Positions 48,782 through 58,262 of a stretch of DNA of 64,000 nt are shown in pieces (positions within the stretch are counted from its first letter, which is position 1; every line of letters starts with the position of its first letter). The position numbers and the translations under genes were made by a program. The notes beneath the pieces are model-generated. The model had not been told where the DNA came from. It saw only the letters and a program-made list of their open reading frames with translations, and made no database searches. Source of the DNA: Bacteroidaceae bacterium (lineage in GTDB: Bacteria > Bacteroidota > Bacteroidia > Bacteroidales > Bacteroidaceae); the NCBI GenBank assembly GCA_017524545.1, contig JAFXVN010000066.1:1-64000 (forward strand), read 5' to 3'.

Positions 48782-51700
48782 ATGAGAAGATTGAATTTAT
48801 TTGTATGGGCGGTGATGTTTGCTGCAGGTCTCTGCGCACAGGTTGAGAAACCGCTGCCCACACTACATGTCGAGGGCAAATGGCTTTGCGACAGCCACGG
48901 AAACCACGTGGTATTGCATGGTGTGATGGATACCCCAAGTATGTACTTCAACGGCGGACGTTGGGGATGGGGCGAGTACAACGACGACGCTGCGACGCGC
49001 TGCAAGAACTATTTCGAGAAAATCTTTGCAGGTCTGGAGCAAGCGAACTGCGACGTGTTCCGCCTCCACATGGACCCTGCCTGGACAAACGACCCGTCGA
49101 GCTCGTACACCTATTCCGGCTCGGTAGGTCAGCCAGAAGGGACTGGCGGCGAAGCCGACATCTCGAAGTTCAACCCCACGCGCTACAAGAAGTTCCTCAC
49201 GTCGGTCTATTGGCCGCTCATGCAGAAGGCCATGAACCACAAGATGTACGTCGTGGTGCGTCCCCCAGGAGTTTGCCCGGGCAACCTGAAGGTGGGCGAC
49301 TACTACAACGACTACCTGATGTATGTCTGGGACATCTTCTCGCAGAATACCAATATCAAGAAATATGCCGGCCAAATCAGCATCGAGCTCGCCAACGAGC
49401 CCGTGTCGCTGAAGAATGCCGAGGGACAGGACGACCCCAAGGCGCTGCACGATTACTTCCAGCCTATCGTCGATAAGATTCGAGCCAACGGCTTCTCCGG
49501 CATCATCTGGGCTCCCGGTACGGGGTGGCAGGCCAACTACACCAGCTACGCCGAGTACCCCATCGAGGGCGCGAACATCGGCTATGCCGTCCACGACTAT
49601 ACGGGTTGGTACGGCTGCAGCGACAGCCATCCGAACCCGCAGGACAAGATAAATCAGTTCCGCAAGCAGGTGCCTGTCGTCGATTTCGCACCCGTGATTA
49701 TCACCGAGGTCGATTGGAGTCCTGAGAACCCCGATGCAGAAGGTCACTACAACGAGCACGGCGATTGGGTGCAGCCCAACTACGGCACCTGGTCCACGGG
49801 CTCTACCTCCAAGTGGGGCAAGGCATACAAAGCTTGTCTGGACTACTACGGCAACATCTCCATGACCCTCTCCGGCACGCACTGCCTCATCGACGTCGAT
49901 ACCCTCATCGACAAGAAAAAGGTCGTGCCCGCCTTCGACGGACTGGAGGAGGCTTGCGGCAAAGCCTGCATGGACTGGTATGCCGAGTATTACAATGTCG
50001 ATTGGGCACATCCCGACTACAAGAACGTTTCGCTGAGCGACCAGGGCACAGGCAGATATAAGAATCCTGTCGTCTTTGCCGACTTCCCCGACCCCGATGT
50101 CATCCGCGTCGAGGACACCTACTACATGGTTTCCACTACGATGCACCACTTCCCCGGAGCCACCATCCTGAAGTCGAAGGACCTGGTGAACTGGGACTAT
50201 TGTGCACAGCCCCTCGAGCAGCTCTCAGCTAAGGACCGCTACAGCCTGCAGAACGGCGAGAACGCCTACGCTGCCGGCATGTGGGCCTGTTCCATGAAGT
50301 ACCACAACGGCAAGTTCTACCTACTCATCAACGGCAACGATGCAGGCGGTTTCGTGCTCACTGCCACCGACCCCGAGGGCCACTGGGAGAAAAAGGCCCT
50401 GTCGCGCATCTACTACGACCCGGGTATGCTCTTCGACAACGGCAAGGTCTATGTGGCTTGCGGCATCAACGACATCAAGATATGCGAACTCGACGAGCAG
50501 TTCAACTTCAAGCAGGAGAAGACCGTCGTCACGCGCGAGAACTCCGGACTGGAGGGCTGCCATCTCTACAAGATAGGCGACTACTATTATATATATGCCA
50601 CCTATGGCGGCTGGCCCACCGCGCAGGTGGCTTTCCGTTCCACGAACATCTTCGGTCCGTATGAGGAGAAGGTGCTGCTGGAAAAGAGTATCAACAACAC
50701 CGCCAATACCATCCATCAGGGCGCTCTGATAGAGACGCAGACGGGCGAATGGTGGACCATCATGCAGCAGGACCTCGGCTGTCTGGGACGTATGCCCAAC
50801 CTCCAGCCCGTGACGTGGGACGATGGATGGCCCATCGTAGGAAACAAGGGCGTGCCCTACACCGCCTATACAAAACCCAAGACCGGCACAGCCTCGCCGC
50901 GAACCGGTCTGCCCACGAACGACAATTTCCGCTCCTATCCCCTGGGGATGCAGTGGGAGTGGAACCACAATCCTGATGATGGAGCGTGGAGCCTCTTCGA
51001 GCGTCCGGGATGGCTGCGGCTCAGGGCTGCCAGCATCACCGACCGCCTGACACAGGCCCGCAACATGCTCACACAGCGCATCTTCGCCTTCCACGACAAG
51101 GCATCAACACCATCCATTGGCACCATCCGCCTCGACGTCAGGAACTTGCAGGAAGGCGACCGCGCCGGCATCTGCATTTTCCAGGACCCATACGCCGCTA
51201 TCGCCGTAGAGGTGAAGGACGGCAAGCGGCAGCTCGTCTGGTGGCAGGATACACTCCGCGTCGATAACAGCTTCACACCCACACAGCAGACGCAGGAGGT
51301 CCAGGTGGACAGCATCATCTACCTGCGCGCTGCCGTCACCTACGGCACCAGCAAGACGCAGTTCTCCTACTCGCTCGACAACGAAACCTTCACACCGCTC
51401 GGCGACCAGACTACGCTGAAGTACAGCCTCACCGTCTTCGTCGGAGCACGCTTCGGACTCTTCTGCTACAACACCGCCAGCGGCAGCAACGGCTATGCCG
51501 ACTTCGACTGGTTCTCTACCGAGGCCGCCTTCGACGAGTCCAAGTACTTCCCCGCCGACTTCGAGGGCTTCAACAAGGACATGCTCACAGCCGAGACGCT
51601 TGAGATGGAAGTCGATGAGATGGAAGTCATGGTGGGCAACAGCAAGCCGCTGAAGCTCACCGCCACATTTGCCGACGGACACACCGAAGACGTCGCCGCC

Positions 51701-52432
51701 AAGGCCAGCTACATCATGGACGTCGATGGCGTCGTGACGTTCCAGAACGGTATGGTGCGCGGCCTGGAGGAAGGCTCCACCGTCGTCACCGTTGTCTATG
51801 CCGACCCCCTTGGCAACGAATTCCGCAGAGTGCTGAACGTCCGCTCCACATTCTTCCCCTTCGGAGCCGAGTACATCAACACCTCGCTCTTCTCGCAAGG
51901 CACCTATACCGAGAAGACGCGCCTTTTCAAATTCGGACAGTACGGACAGATGGGATGGGAATACCCCAGCGGTGCCGACATGTCGGGCTACAAGTATCTC
52001 GTGCTGAAGATGAAGAAGACCAACACCGCCGCCCACATCAACCTCTTCACCAGCGGCAGCATCTGGGGCGACTGCTGTGCTACGCCCGACTTCGGCAGCA
52101 ATAAGCAGATTGTCCTCGACCTCCGAGAAGCCAAGTACACCAGCGACGACCGCACCGGCGAACCGCTCGACACGAAGAACATCCGCATCGTCTCCTTCTG
52201 GTGCAACAACGGAACCATTGTTGTCGATGACATGTACCTGACCAACAACGACGACTACAGCCGCGGTACGCCCGACGGCATCGGAGAGCTCTTCGACGAG
52301 GAAATGGTAAACGGTAAATGGTCAAATGGAGAATGGTATGACCTCTCCGGCCGCCGCATCACAGAGCCCCTGCACGGCCTGAACATCATCCGCTACCCCG
52401 ACGGCACGGCGAAAAAAATCCTGATTAAGTAA
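48782..52432 (+). CDS. Secreted two-enzyme glycoside hydrolase, GH5-like plus GH43-like
   Basis: This 1216-residue protein has a signal peptide (MRRLNLFVWAVMFAAGLCAQ). Residues about 25-400 form a GH5-type barrel with the acid/base in IELANEPV (near 205) and the nucleophile in VIITEVDWS (near 308). Residues about 420-700 form a GH43 beta-propeller with NPVVFADFPDPDVIR (base Asp near 436), YYDPGMLFDNG and the acid Glu in SGLEGCHLY (near 591). A beta-sandwich of the GH43 C-terminal type, a bacterial Ig-like domain (VTFQNGMVRGLEEGSTVVTV), a jelly-roll-like segment and a C-terminal WYDLSGRRITEPLHGLNII tail follow. It probably acts on arabinose- or xylose-containing plant glucans. It is 33 bp upstream of the PfkB kinase. 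No SusC/SusD pair is nearby. Confidence 0.9.
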   Translation: MRRLNLFVWAVMFAAGLCAQVEKPLPTLHVEGKWLCDSHGNHVVLHGVMDTPSMYFNGGRWGWGEYNDDAATRCKNYFEKIFAGLEQANCDVFRLHMDPAWTNDPSSSYTYSGSVGQPEGTGGEADISKFNPTRYKKFLTSVYWPLMQKAMNHKMYVVVRPPGVCPGNLKVGDYYNDYLMYVWDIFSQNTNIKKYAGQISIELANEPVSLKNAEGQDDPKALHDYFQPIVDKIRANGFSGIIWAPGTGWQANYTSYAEYPIEGANIGYAVHDYTGWYGCSDSHPNPQDKINQFRKQVPVVDFAPVIITEVDWSPENPDAEGHYNEHGDWVQPNYGTWSTGSTSKWGKAYKACLDYYGNISMTLSGTHCLIDVDTLIDKKKVVPAFDGLEEACGKACMDWYAEYYNVDWAHPDYKNVSLSDQGTGRYKNPVVFADFPDPDVIRVEDTYYMVSTTMHHFPGATILKSKDLVNWDYCAQPLEQLSAKDRYSLQNGENAYAAGMWACSMKYHNGKFYLLINGNDAGGFVLTATDPEGHWEKKALSRIYYDPGMLFDNGKVYVACGINDIKICELDEQFNFKQEKTVVTRENSGLEGCHLYKIGDYYYIYATYGGWPTAQVAFRSTNIFGPYEEKVLLEKSINNTANTIHQGALIETQTGEWWTIMQQDLGCLGRMPNLQPVTWDDGWPIVGNKGVPYTAYTKPKTGTASPRTGLPTNDNFRSYPLGMQWEWNHNPDDGAWSLFERPGWLRLRAASITDRLTQARNMLTQRIFAFHDKASTPSIGTIRLDVRNLQEGDRAGICIFQDPYAAIAVEVKDGKRQLVWWQDTLRVDNSFTPTQQTQEVQVDSIIYLRAAVTYGTSKTQFSYSLDNETFTPLGDQTTLKYSLTVFVGARFGLFCYNTASGSNGYADFDWFSTEAAFDESKYFPADFEGFNKDMLTAETLEMEVDEMEVMVGNSKPLKLTATFADGHTEDVAAKASYIMDVDGVVTFQNGMVRGLEEGSTVVTVVYADPLGNEFRRVLNVRSTFFPFGAEYINTSLFSQGTYTEKTRLFKFGQYGQMGWEYPSGADMSGYKYLVLKMKKTNTAAHINLFTSGSIWGDCCATPDFGSNKQIVLDLREAKYTSDDRTGEPLDTKNIRIVSFWCNNGTIVVDDMYLTNNDDYSRGTPDGIGELFDEEMVNGKWSNGEWYDLSGRRITEPLHGLNIIRYPDGTAKKILIK

Positions 52433-52465
52433 CAGACTTGCGGACTGGCGGCAGTTATATCAAAT

Positions 52466-53347
52466 ATGAAAAAGCGTTATGTAGTGGGACTCGGAGAAGT
52501 CCTGTGGGATGTACTTCCCGAAGGTAAGAAACTGGGCGGTGCACCCGCCAACTTTGCCTATCATGCTGGACAGTTCCTGGGCATGGCAGACACCATTGCC
52601 GTCAGTGCTTTGGGCAATGACAAACTGGCTGAGGAAACCGTAGAGGCTCTGAAGGAGCATGGGCTGAATTGCCAACTGCCCCGTGTGCCTTATCCCACCG
52701 GCACCGTGCAGGTGCAGCTCGACGAGCAGGGCATCCCCACGTACGACATCAAGGAGAATGTGGCTTGGGACAATATACCCTTCGACGAAGACATCGCCCG
52801 GATTGCTGCTGGCTGCCGTGCCGTCTGCTTCGGCTCGCTGGCACAGCGCAACGTAATCAGCCGCGAGACCATCCAGAAATTCCTCGATGCCACACCCGCA
52901 GACTGCCTGAAAATCTTCGACATCAACCTGCGCCAGCAGTTCTACACGAAGGAAGTCATCCAGGACTCGATGCAGCGGTGCAACATTCTGAAGATTAACG
53001 ATGAGGAGCTGGTGCTGATAGGTCGCATGTTCGGCTATCCGGGTCTCGACATCGAAAACAAATGCTGGCTCATCCTGGGCAAGTACGACCTCGACATGCT
53101 TGTCCTGACCTGTGGCACGAATGGCTCTTACGTCTTCACCCCTGGTCATGTGTCGTTCCAGGAGACACCGAAGGTCAAGGTAGCCGACACCGTCGGTGCT
53201 GGCGACTCCTTCACCGGCTCCTTCGTGGGCAGCATCCTCAATGGCAGGTCTGTTTCCGAAGCTCACCGCATTGCAGTGCAGGTCTCTGCCTATGTCTGCA
53301 CTCAAAACGGAGCAATGCCCACCTACCCGGATGAACTATTGAAATAA
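52466..53347 (+). CDS. PfkB family carbohydrate kinase (fructokinase-like)
   Basis: The 293-residue kinase has VVGLGEVLWDVLPEGKKLGGAPANFAYH without... the N-terminal PfkB signature region GLGEVLWDVLP and GGAPANFAYH, LKIFDINLRQQFY, LVLTCGTNGSYVF and the C-terminal PfkB signature VADTVGAGDSFTGSFVG with the catalytic aspartate. It is closest in appearance to fructokinases. Its place directly after the glycosidase gene suggests it phosphorylates a released hexose or ketose, but the substrate is not determined. Confidence 0.92.
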   Translation: MKKRYVVGLGEVLWDVLPEGKKLGGAPANFAYHAGQFLGMADTIAVSALGNDKLAEETVEALKEHGLNCQLPRVPYPTGTVQVQLDEQGIPTYDIKENVAWDNIPFDEDIARIAAGCRAVCFGSLAQRNVISRETIQKFLDATPADCLKIFDINLRQQFYTKEVIQDSMQRCNILKINDEELVLIGRMFGYPGLDIENKCWLILGKYDLDMLVLTCGTNGSYVFTPGHVSFQETPKVKVADTVGAGDSFTGSFVGSILNGRSVSEAHRIAVQVSAYVCTQNGAMPTYPDELLK

Positions 53348-53448
53348 AGAATAGTGCTATACTGCATACTAAGCGCAGGGAACAGAGAGAAAATAGTGTA
53401 AGAAGGAAGAATCTTCAGCAAAATGATTGGAGGTTCTTCTTTTTTTTG

Positions 53449-53456
53449 TATCTTTG
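53449..53456 (+). promoter_or_regulatory. -7 box of the GH127 gene
   Basis: TATCTTTG, 24 bp before the ATG, preceded by a T-run that follows an imperfect gaagaatc/ggttcttc hairpin; that hairpin and T-run may terminate the kinase transcript. Confidence 0.6.
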
Positions 53457-53480
53457 TAGCCAAAACATGTATTTTATGCT

Positions 53481-56456
53481 ATGAATAACAAGGCTATCGT
53501 GTCTGCTCTTGCTCTTTTCTGCTTTTGCCGATTTGTGATGGCAAGCGGCGAGATTAAGCAGGTGCCGTTTACGGATGTGCAGGTGAAGGACTTGTTCTGG
53601 AAGCAGCGGTTGGATGTGATGCGGGGCACCACCATACGCTATGCTTTCCAGAAGGTGACGGATGCCGGGCAGATTCGCAACTTTGAGTATGCTGGCAAGA
53701 TTGTGAGCGGCGAGGCCCAAGTCGGCGACTTGACGTTCCAGTCGGGCAATCCCTACGACGATGCGGAGGTGTACAAGGTGCTGGAAGGCGCTTCGTATGT
53801 GCTGACGACGCAGAGCGACGAGAGTCTGGAGTCGTATTGCGATGGGGTGGTGGATTTGATATGCTCCGCCCAAGAACCCGACGGCTATCTCCAGACGAAC
53901 TTCACCATCCACAACCCTCTCCATCCTTGGTACAACGGGGAGAAGTGGAAGAGCGACTGGAACCTTTCGCACGAAACATTCAACGTGGCAGAGCTTGTGG
54001 AGGCTGGAATCGCCTATTACCTCGCCACAGGCAAGGACAAACTCCTGAACTGCGCCAAGAGAGCTGCCGACAACATGCTTGATGTCTTCAACGAAAACGG
54101 CATCAAGATGGCTCCCGGCCATGCCGTCGTGGAGATGGCACTGGTGCGTCTTTATGAGCTGACGCGCGAAGAGCGTTACCTGCTGGGCTGCAAATTCTTC
54201 CTCGATTGCAGGGGCATTCGACAGTTCGACCCCACGAGCAACGACCAGCGCGTGAACGGGAAATACTGGCAAGACCACCTGCCCGCCATCGAGCAGCGTA
54301 CGGCCGAGGGACATGCCGTGCGTGCCATGTACTTCTACAGCGGCATGGCAGACTGGGTGCGCTACTCGGGCGACCAAGCCTACGAGACGGCTGTCACAGC
54401 CATTTGGGACAACATCGCAAGCAAAAAGTGCTACATCACTGGCGGTTTCGGTGCTCGTGACAACAATGAGGCCTTCGGCGAGGACTACGAGCTGCCCAAT
54501 GCCTCTGCCTATTGCGAGACTTGCGCTTCGGTGGCTGCCAGCATGTTCAACCTCCGCATGTTCCGTCTGCATGGCGAAGGCAAGTACATCGACATGCTGG
54601 AGCGTGCCCTCTACAACACGGTGCTGGACGGCTATGGCATTGCGGGCAAGACGTTCTACTATCCCAACCGCCTTGCGTCGAGCGAGAGGGGCGACGCCCG
54701 CCCCGAGTGGTTCGGCACCAGTTGCTGCCCCACGAACCTCTGCCGACTCATCCCCTCAGTGCCTGGCTACATCTATGCAACCGATGACGATGCCCTCTAT
54801 TGGAACCTCTTCGTGGCAAGCACAGCAACGGCAACAGCCGGTGATGCTACGTTCGGCATAACAGTCACTGGCTCTTATCCTTACAAAGGAGAGATGAAGC
54901 TGACATTCAATAGCGTGGAGGGTAACGCAAGCGGTAAAACCCTGAAGGTGCGCATCCCTGGATGGGCAGTGAACAAGCCAGTAGAGAGCGACCTGTATTC
55001 CTATACGAACCCAACGACAACACCGGTCGTCATCAAGCTGAATGGCGAGGAGGTCAGCTATTCTGTGGAGAATGGTTTTGCCATTCTCAATAGCGGATGG
55101 AAAGCGGGCGACGAGGTGACGCTTTCGCTTCCTATGGATGTCCACCAAGTGGTCTCGAACGAGAATCTAAAGAGCAACAAGGGTCTCTGTGCCTACGAGC
55201 GCGGGCCTCTTGTCTATTGTGCTGAAGGCATAGATAATGGCGGCAAGCTCGACAACCTCTATATTGAGAATGGTGCCACAGGAACAGCGACAGCGGCGAC
55301 AACCGCCATGTCGGCTCTCTTCAAAGGAGGCCTGCAACAGCTGCGCATGAACGGCAAGCAATGCACTCTGAACGGCACGGAGCTGGAAGTGAAGGACAGA
55401 ATCGTGCGTCTGCTTCCATACTTCACCCGCGCCCATCGCGACGCATCGCCCATGTTGGTGTGGATTCCGACGGATGCCAGCAAGATGCAGAAGCCCATCG
55501 ACTACATCGACGAGGTGAAGGTCTGCAACACTTCGAGCGAAAGGGCACACAACCTTCAAGGCGAGAACATGAATACAGGCCCAGACCTTGGATGGCGCGA
55601 TGCATACGGAGGGTGGATAAGCTATGACCTCAAGACCGACCCGGAGCGCCCCGTCGATTTCATCACCAAGCAGTGGGGGAGCGACGGCGGCAACCGCCGC
55701 TATGACATCTATTGCAACGGCACAAAGTTCTCCTACGACGAACTGAACAATTTCGCTCCAGGCGAGTACTACTACATGCGGCATTCCATTCCCTTCGAGC
55801 TTACGAAAGGCAAGGAGAAGGTGACGATAAAGATGCAGGCAATCAACGCCGAGAACACCGTGGGCGGTGTGTTTGGCATCTATACCGCCCTCTCGCAAGA
55901 GGTGCCCGAAGGGACGGTCCCTGTTGATTACTTCTGGACGTCGCAAGCCTCTTCCCACACCAGCCACAAATACACAAGCAACGGCAGCAGAGGCACTTTC
56001 CGCAACAGAACCTGGTTGGACGGCTATGGCACGACGGGACAGAGCTGGACAATGAAGGTGAACCCCACCAACCGCAACTATCTGATGATTCTCTATTGGG
56101 GCGACGAGGGCGACATCCGCAACTTCGACATCCTGTGCGACGATGTGCTGGTCGCTTCCGAGAGCCTCCTCCACAACGACCCGGGACGTTTCTTCATGCG
56201 ATGCTATCCCATCCCCGAGGAAGGCACAAGCGGCAAGCAATCTGTCACCATCCGCTTCACTTCACCCTCGGGCACCAAGACCGGCGGCTTCTACTATGCC
56301 TACATGATGTCGGCGGGGGAGGATGAGACTGGCATATATGAAAAAAACAAGGAACCGTTAAGAATCAGAAATGACATCTTCGACCTGCAAGGGCGACAGT
56401 TGTCGATGGTGCCGAAGGGCATCAGTGTGGTGAACGGGAAAAAGATTATACGATAA
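53481..56456 (+). CDS. Secreted GH127-type beta-L-arabinofuranosidase with C-terminal beta domains
   Basis: The 991-residue protein has a signal peptide (IVSALALFCFCRFVMA). Residues about 25-640 match the GH127 (DUF1680) fold. The spacing of catalytic residues equals that known for HypBA1: the acid/base Glu in NNEAFGED (about 330) lies 16 residues before the zinc ligand Glu of CETCAS (Glu 346, Cys 348), and the Cys-Cys pair of TSCCPTN (415-416) provides the nucleophile and another ligand. About 330 further residues hold a DUF-type beta domain (VDYFWTSQASSHTSHKYTSN ...) and a short C-terminal tail ending RNDIFDLQGRQLSMVPKGIS. It probably removes beta-L-arabinofuranose from plant glycans or glycoproteins. 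Confidence 0.93.
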   Translation: MNNKAIVSALALFCFCRFVMASGEIKQVPFTDVQVKDLFWKQRLDVMRGTTIRYAFQKVTDAGQIRNFEYAGKIVSGEAQVGDLTFQSGNPYDDAEVYKVLEGASYVLTTQSDESLESYCDGVVDLICSAQEPDGYLQTNFTIHNPLHPWYNGEKWKSDWNLSHETFNVAELVEAGIAYYLATGKDKLLNCAKRAADNMLDVFNENGIKMAPGHAVVEMALVRLYELTREERYLLGCKFFLDCRGIRQFDPTSNDQRVNGKYWQDHLPAIEQRTAEGHAVRAMYFYSGMADWVRYSGDQAYETAVTAIWDNIASKKCYITGGFGARDNNEAFGEDYELPNASAYCETCASVAASMFNLRMFRLHGEGKYIDMLERALYNTVLDGYGIAGKTFYYPNRLASSERGDARPEWFGTSCCPTNLCRLIPSVPGYIYATDDDALYWNLFVASTATATAGDATFGITVTGSYPYKGEMKLTFNSVEGNASGKTLKVRIPGWAVNKPVESDLYSYTNPTTTPVVIKLNGEEVSYSVENGFAILNSGWKAGDEVTLSLPMDVHQVVSNENLKSNKGLCAYERGPLVYCAEGIDNGGKLDNLYIENGATGTATAATTAMSALFKGGLQQLRMNGKQCTLNGTELEVKDRIVRLLPYFTRAHRDASPMLVWIPTDASKMQKPIDYIDEVKVCNTSSERAHNLQGENMNTGPDLGWRDAYGGWISYDLKTDPERPVDFITKQWGSDGGNRRYDIYCNGTKFSYDELNNFAPGEYYYMRHSIPFELTKGKEKVTIKMQAINAENTVGGVFGIYTALSQEVPEGTVPVDYFWTSQASSHTSHKYTSNGSRGTFRNRTWLDGYGTTGQSWTMKVNPTNRNYLMILYWGDEGDIRNFDILCDDVLVASESLLHNDPGRFFMRCYPIPEEGTSGKQSVTIRFTSPSGTKTGGFYYAYMMSAGEDETGIYEKNKEPLRIRNDIFDLQGRQLSMVPKGISVVNGKKIIR

Positions 56457-56474
56457 GACTAACGCTTTGCGCTT

Positions 56475-56681
56475 ATGAAGTGGCTAAACGACACATGGCA
56501 TCTCTACTACGACGGCTTCCGCAGCATGACGCTGGGGCGCACGTTGTGGGCTGTCATACTGGTCAAGCTCTTCATCATCTTTGTTGTCCTCAAGCTGTTC
56601 TTTTTTCCTAATTATATAAAGGAACATGCGCGCGAGGGCGACGAGGCAGAGTTCGTCTCCTCACAACTCCTAAACCCCTAA
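56475..56681 (+). CDS. DUF4492 small membrane protein linked to cydAB
   Basis: The 68-residue protein has one membrane helix (TLGRTLWAVILVKLFIIFVV) after an amphipathic start (LNDTWHLYYDGFRSM). This is the DUF4492 family, which in Bacteroidota regularly precedes cydA and may be an accessory subunit or assembly factor of the bd oxidase, comparable to CydX in role. Direct evidence is lacking. It lies 18 bp after the GH127 gene and 21 bp before cydA. Confidence 0.88.
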   Translation: MKWLNDTWHLYYDGFRSMTLGRTLWAVILVKLFIIFVVLKLFFFPNYIKEHAREGDEAEFVSSQLLNP

Positions 56682-56702
56682 CTTATTAACTTTTATAATA
56701 TC

Positions 56703-58238
56703 ATGACTCACTTACTTAACATCGACATGGCAATGGTGGATTGGGCAAGAGCTCAGTTCGCCTTGACAGCCATCTACCATTGGCTGTTCGTTCCCCTGAC
56801 CCTCGGCTTGGCTGTGGTCATGGGCATCATGGAAACCTTGTACTATCGCACTGGCAAGGAGTTCTGGAAACAAACCGCGCAGTTCTGGCAGCGGCTCTTC
56901 GGCATCAACTTCGCTATGGGCATAGCCACAGGTATCATCCTGGAATTCGAGTTCGGCACCAACTGGAGCAACTACTCCTACCTCGTTGGCGACATCTTCG
57001 GTGCTCCGCTCGCTGTGGAAGGCATCGTGGCCTTTTTCATGGAGAGCACTTTCGTGGCTGTGATGTTCTTCGGATGGAAGAAAGTCAGCAAAGGCTTCCA
57101 CTTGGCTTCCACATGGTTGACAGGCTTGGGCGCCACCATCTCCGCGTGGTGGATTCTCGTGGCCAACTCATGGATGCAGCATCCTGTGGGACAGGCTTTC
57201 AATCCCGACACCATGCGCAATGAGATGACCAGTTTCGCAGAAGTGGCCTTGTCTCCTGTGGCCGTCGATAAGTTCGTGCATACGGTTCTCTCAGCATGGG
57301 TGCTCGGAGCTGTCTTCGTTGTGGGCGTCTCCAGCTGGTATTTGCTAAAAAAGCGTCATCAGGAGTTTGCCTGCAAGAGCCTTCGCGTGGGTGCCATTTT
57401 CGGACTCATATCCTCGGCCTTAATCATGCTGTCCGGCCATCATTCGGCATACACGGTGGCACAAACGCAACCCATGAAGCTGGCTGCAATGGAGGCACTT
57501 TACAAAGGGGGCAACGACCAAGCCCTGACCATCATTGCTGGCATCAATCCCTTCCAGCAGCCCGACTATGAGGCAGAGGACGAAGCACCGCTGAAGATTG
57601 CCGTGCCCTACGCCCTTTCTTTCTTGGCAACGAACGACCTGCATGGATATGTGCCCGGTGTGCGCGACATTCTGGATGGCTACACAAGACCCGACGGCAC
57701 ACGAGAACTTTCCTTGGACGAGAAGATAGAGCGCGGACGTTCTGCCATCTCTGCCCTTGCCGAATACCGCAAGCAAAAGGGAGAGGGTGATTCTGAACTT
57801 CCTGCTCTTCAGTCTTCGCTTAAAGAGAACATGCCTTATTTCGGCTATGGGTATGTGACGGAACGCAGTCAGGTGGTACCTTACATTCCTGTCTGCTTCT
57901 ATGCCTTCCGCGTGATGGTGGGCGGCGGCTGTCTGTTCATCCTGCTGTTCCTCATCATGCTTTGGAAGCCCAAGACCTGGTCTTATTGGCTTGCCATACT
58001 CTGCATCCCCGTTGCCTACATCGTCAGCGAGGCAGGCTGGTTGGTGGCTGAGTTCGGTCGCCAGCCCTGGACTATTCAGGACATGCTCCCAACGTGGGTG
58101 AGTGTGAGCCAGTTGGGTTCGTCGTCGGTCATGATTACGTTCCTGCTTTTCCTCATCCTCTTCACCACGCTCCTGGCAGTCGAAATCAACATTATGTGTA
58201 AAGCAATCAAGAAAGGACCAGAAACGAATAATCCCTAA
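56703..58238 (+). CDS. cydA: Cytochrome bd ubiquinol oxidase subunit I
   Basis: CydA is the catalytic haem subunit of the high-affinity oxygen reductase. The 511-residue sequence starts with the typical DWARAQFALTAIYHWLFVPL (ligand His), has FGINFAMGIATGIILEFEFG with the conserved Glu, VGDIFGAPLAVEGIVAFFMEST, MLSGHHSAYTVAQTQPMKLAAMEAL and the Q-site GRQPWTIQDMLPT. Several membrane helices are evident. In Bacteroidales this oxidase allows growth at nanomolar oxygen. It is followed by cydB after 24 bp, a spacer made of ccctaatccttaatccct phrases. Confidence 0.97.
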   Translation: MTHLLNIDMAMVDWARAQFALTAIYHWLFVPLTLGLAVVMGIMETLYYRTGKEFWKQTAQFWQRLFGINFAMGIATGIILEFEFGTNWSNYSYLVGDIFGAPLAVEGIVAFFMESTFVAVMFFGWKKVSKGFHLASTWLTGLGATISAWWILVANSWMQHPVGQAFNPDTMRNEMTSFAEVALSPVAVDKFVHTVLSAWVLGAVFVVGVSSWYLLKKRHQEFACKSLRVGAIFGLISSALIMLSGHHSAYTVAQTQPMKLAAMEALYKGGNDQALTIIAGINPFQQPDYEAEDEAPLKIAVPYALSFLATNDLHGYVPGVRDILDGYTRPDGTRELSLDEKIERGRSAISALAEYRKQKGEGDSELPALQSSLKENMPYFGYGYVTERSQVVPYIPVCFYAFRVMVGGGCLFILLFLIMLWKPKTWSYWLAILCIPVAYIVSEAGWLVAEFGRQPWTIQDMLPTWVSVSQLGSSSVMITFLLFLILFTTLLAVEINIMCKAIKKGPETNNP

Positions 58239-58262
58239 TCCTTAATCCCTAATCTTTAAAAT

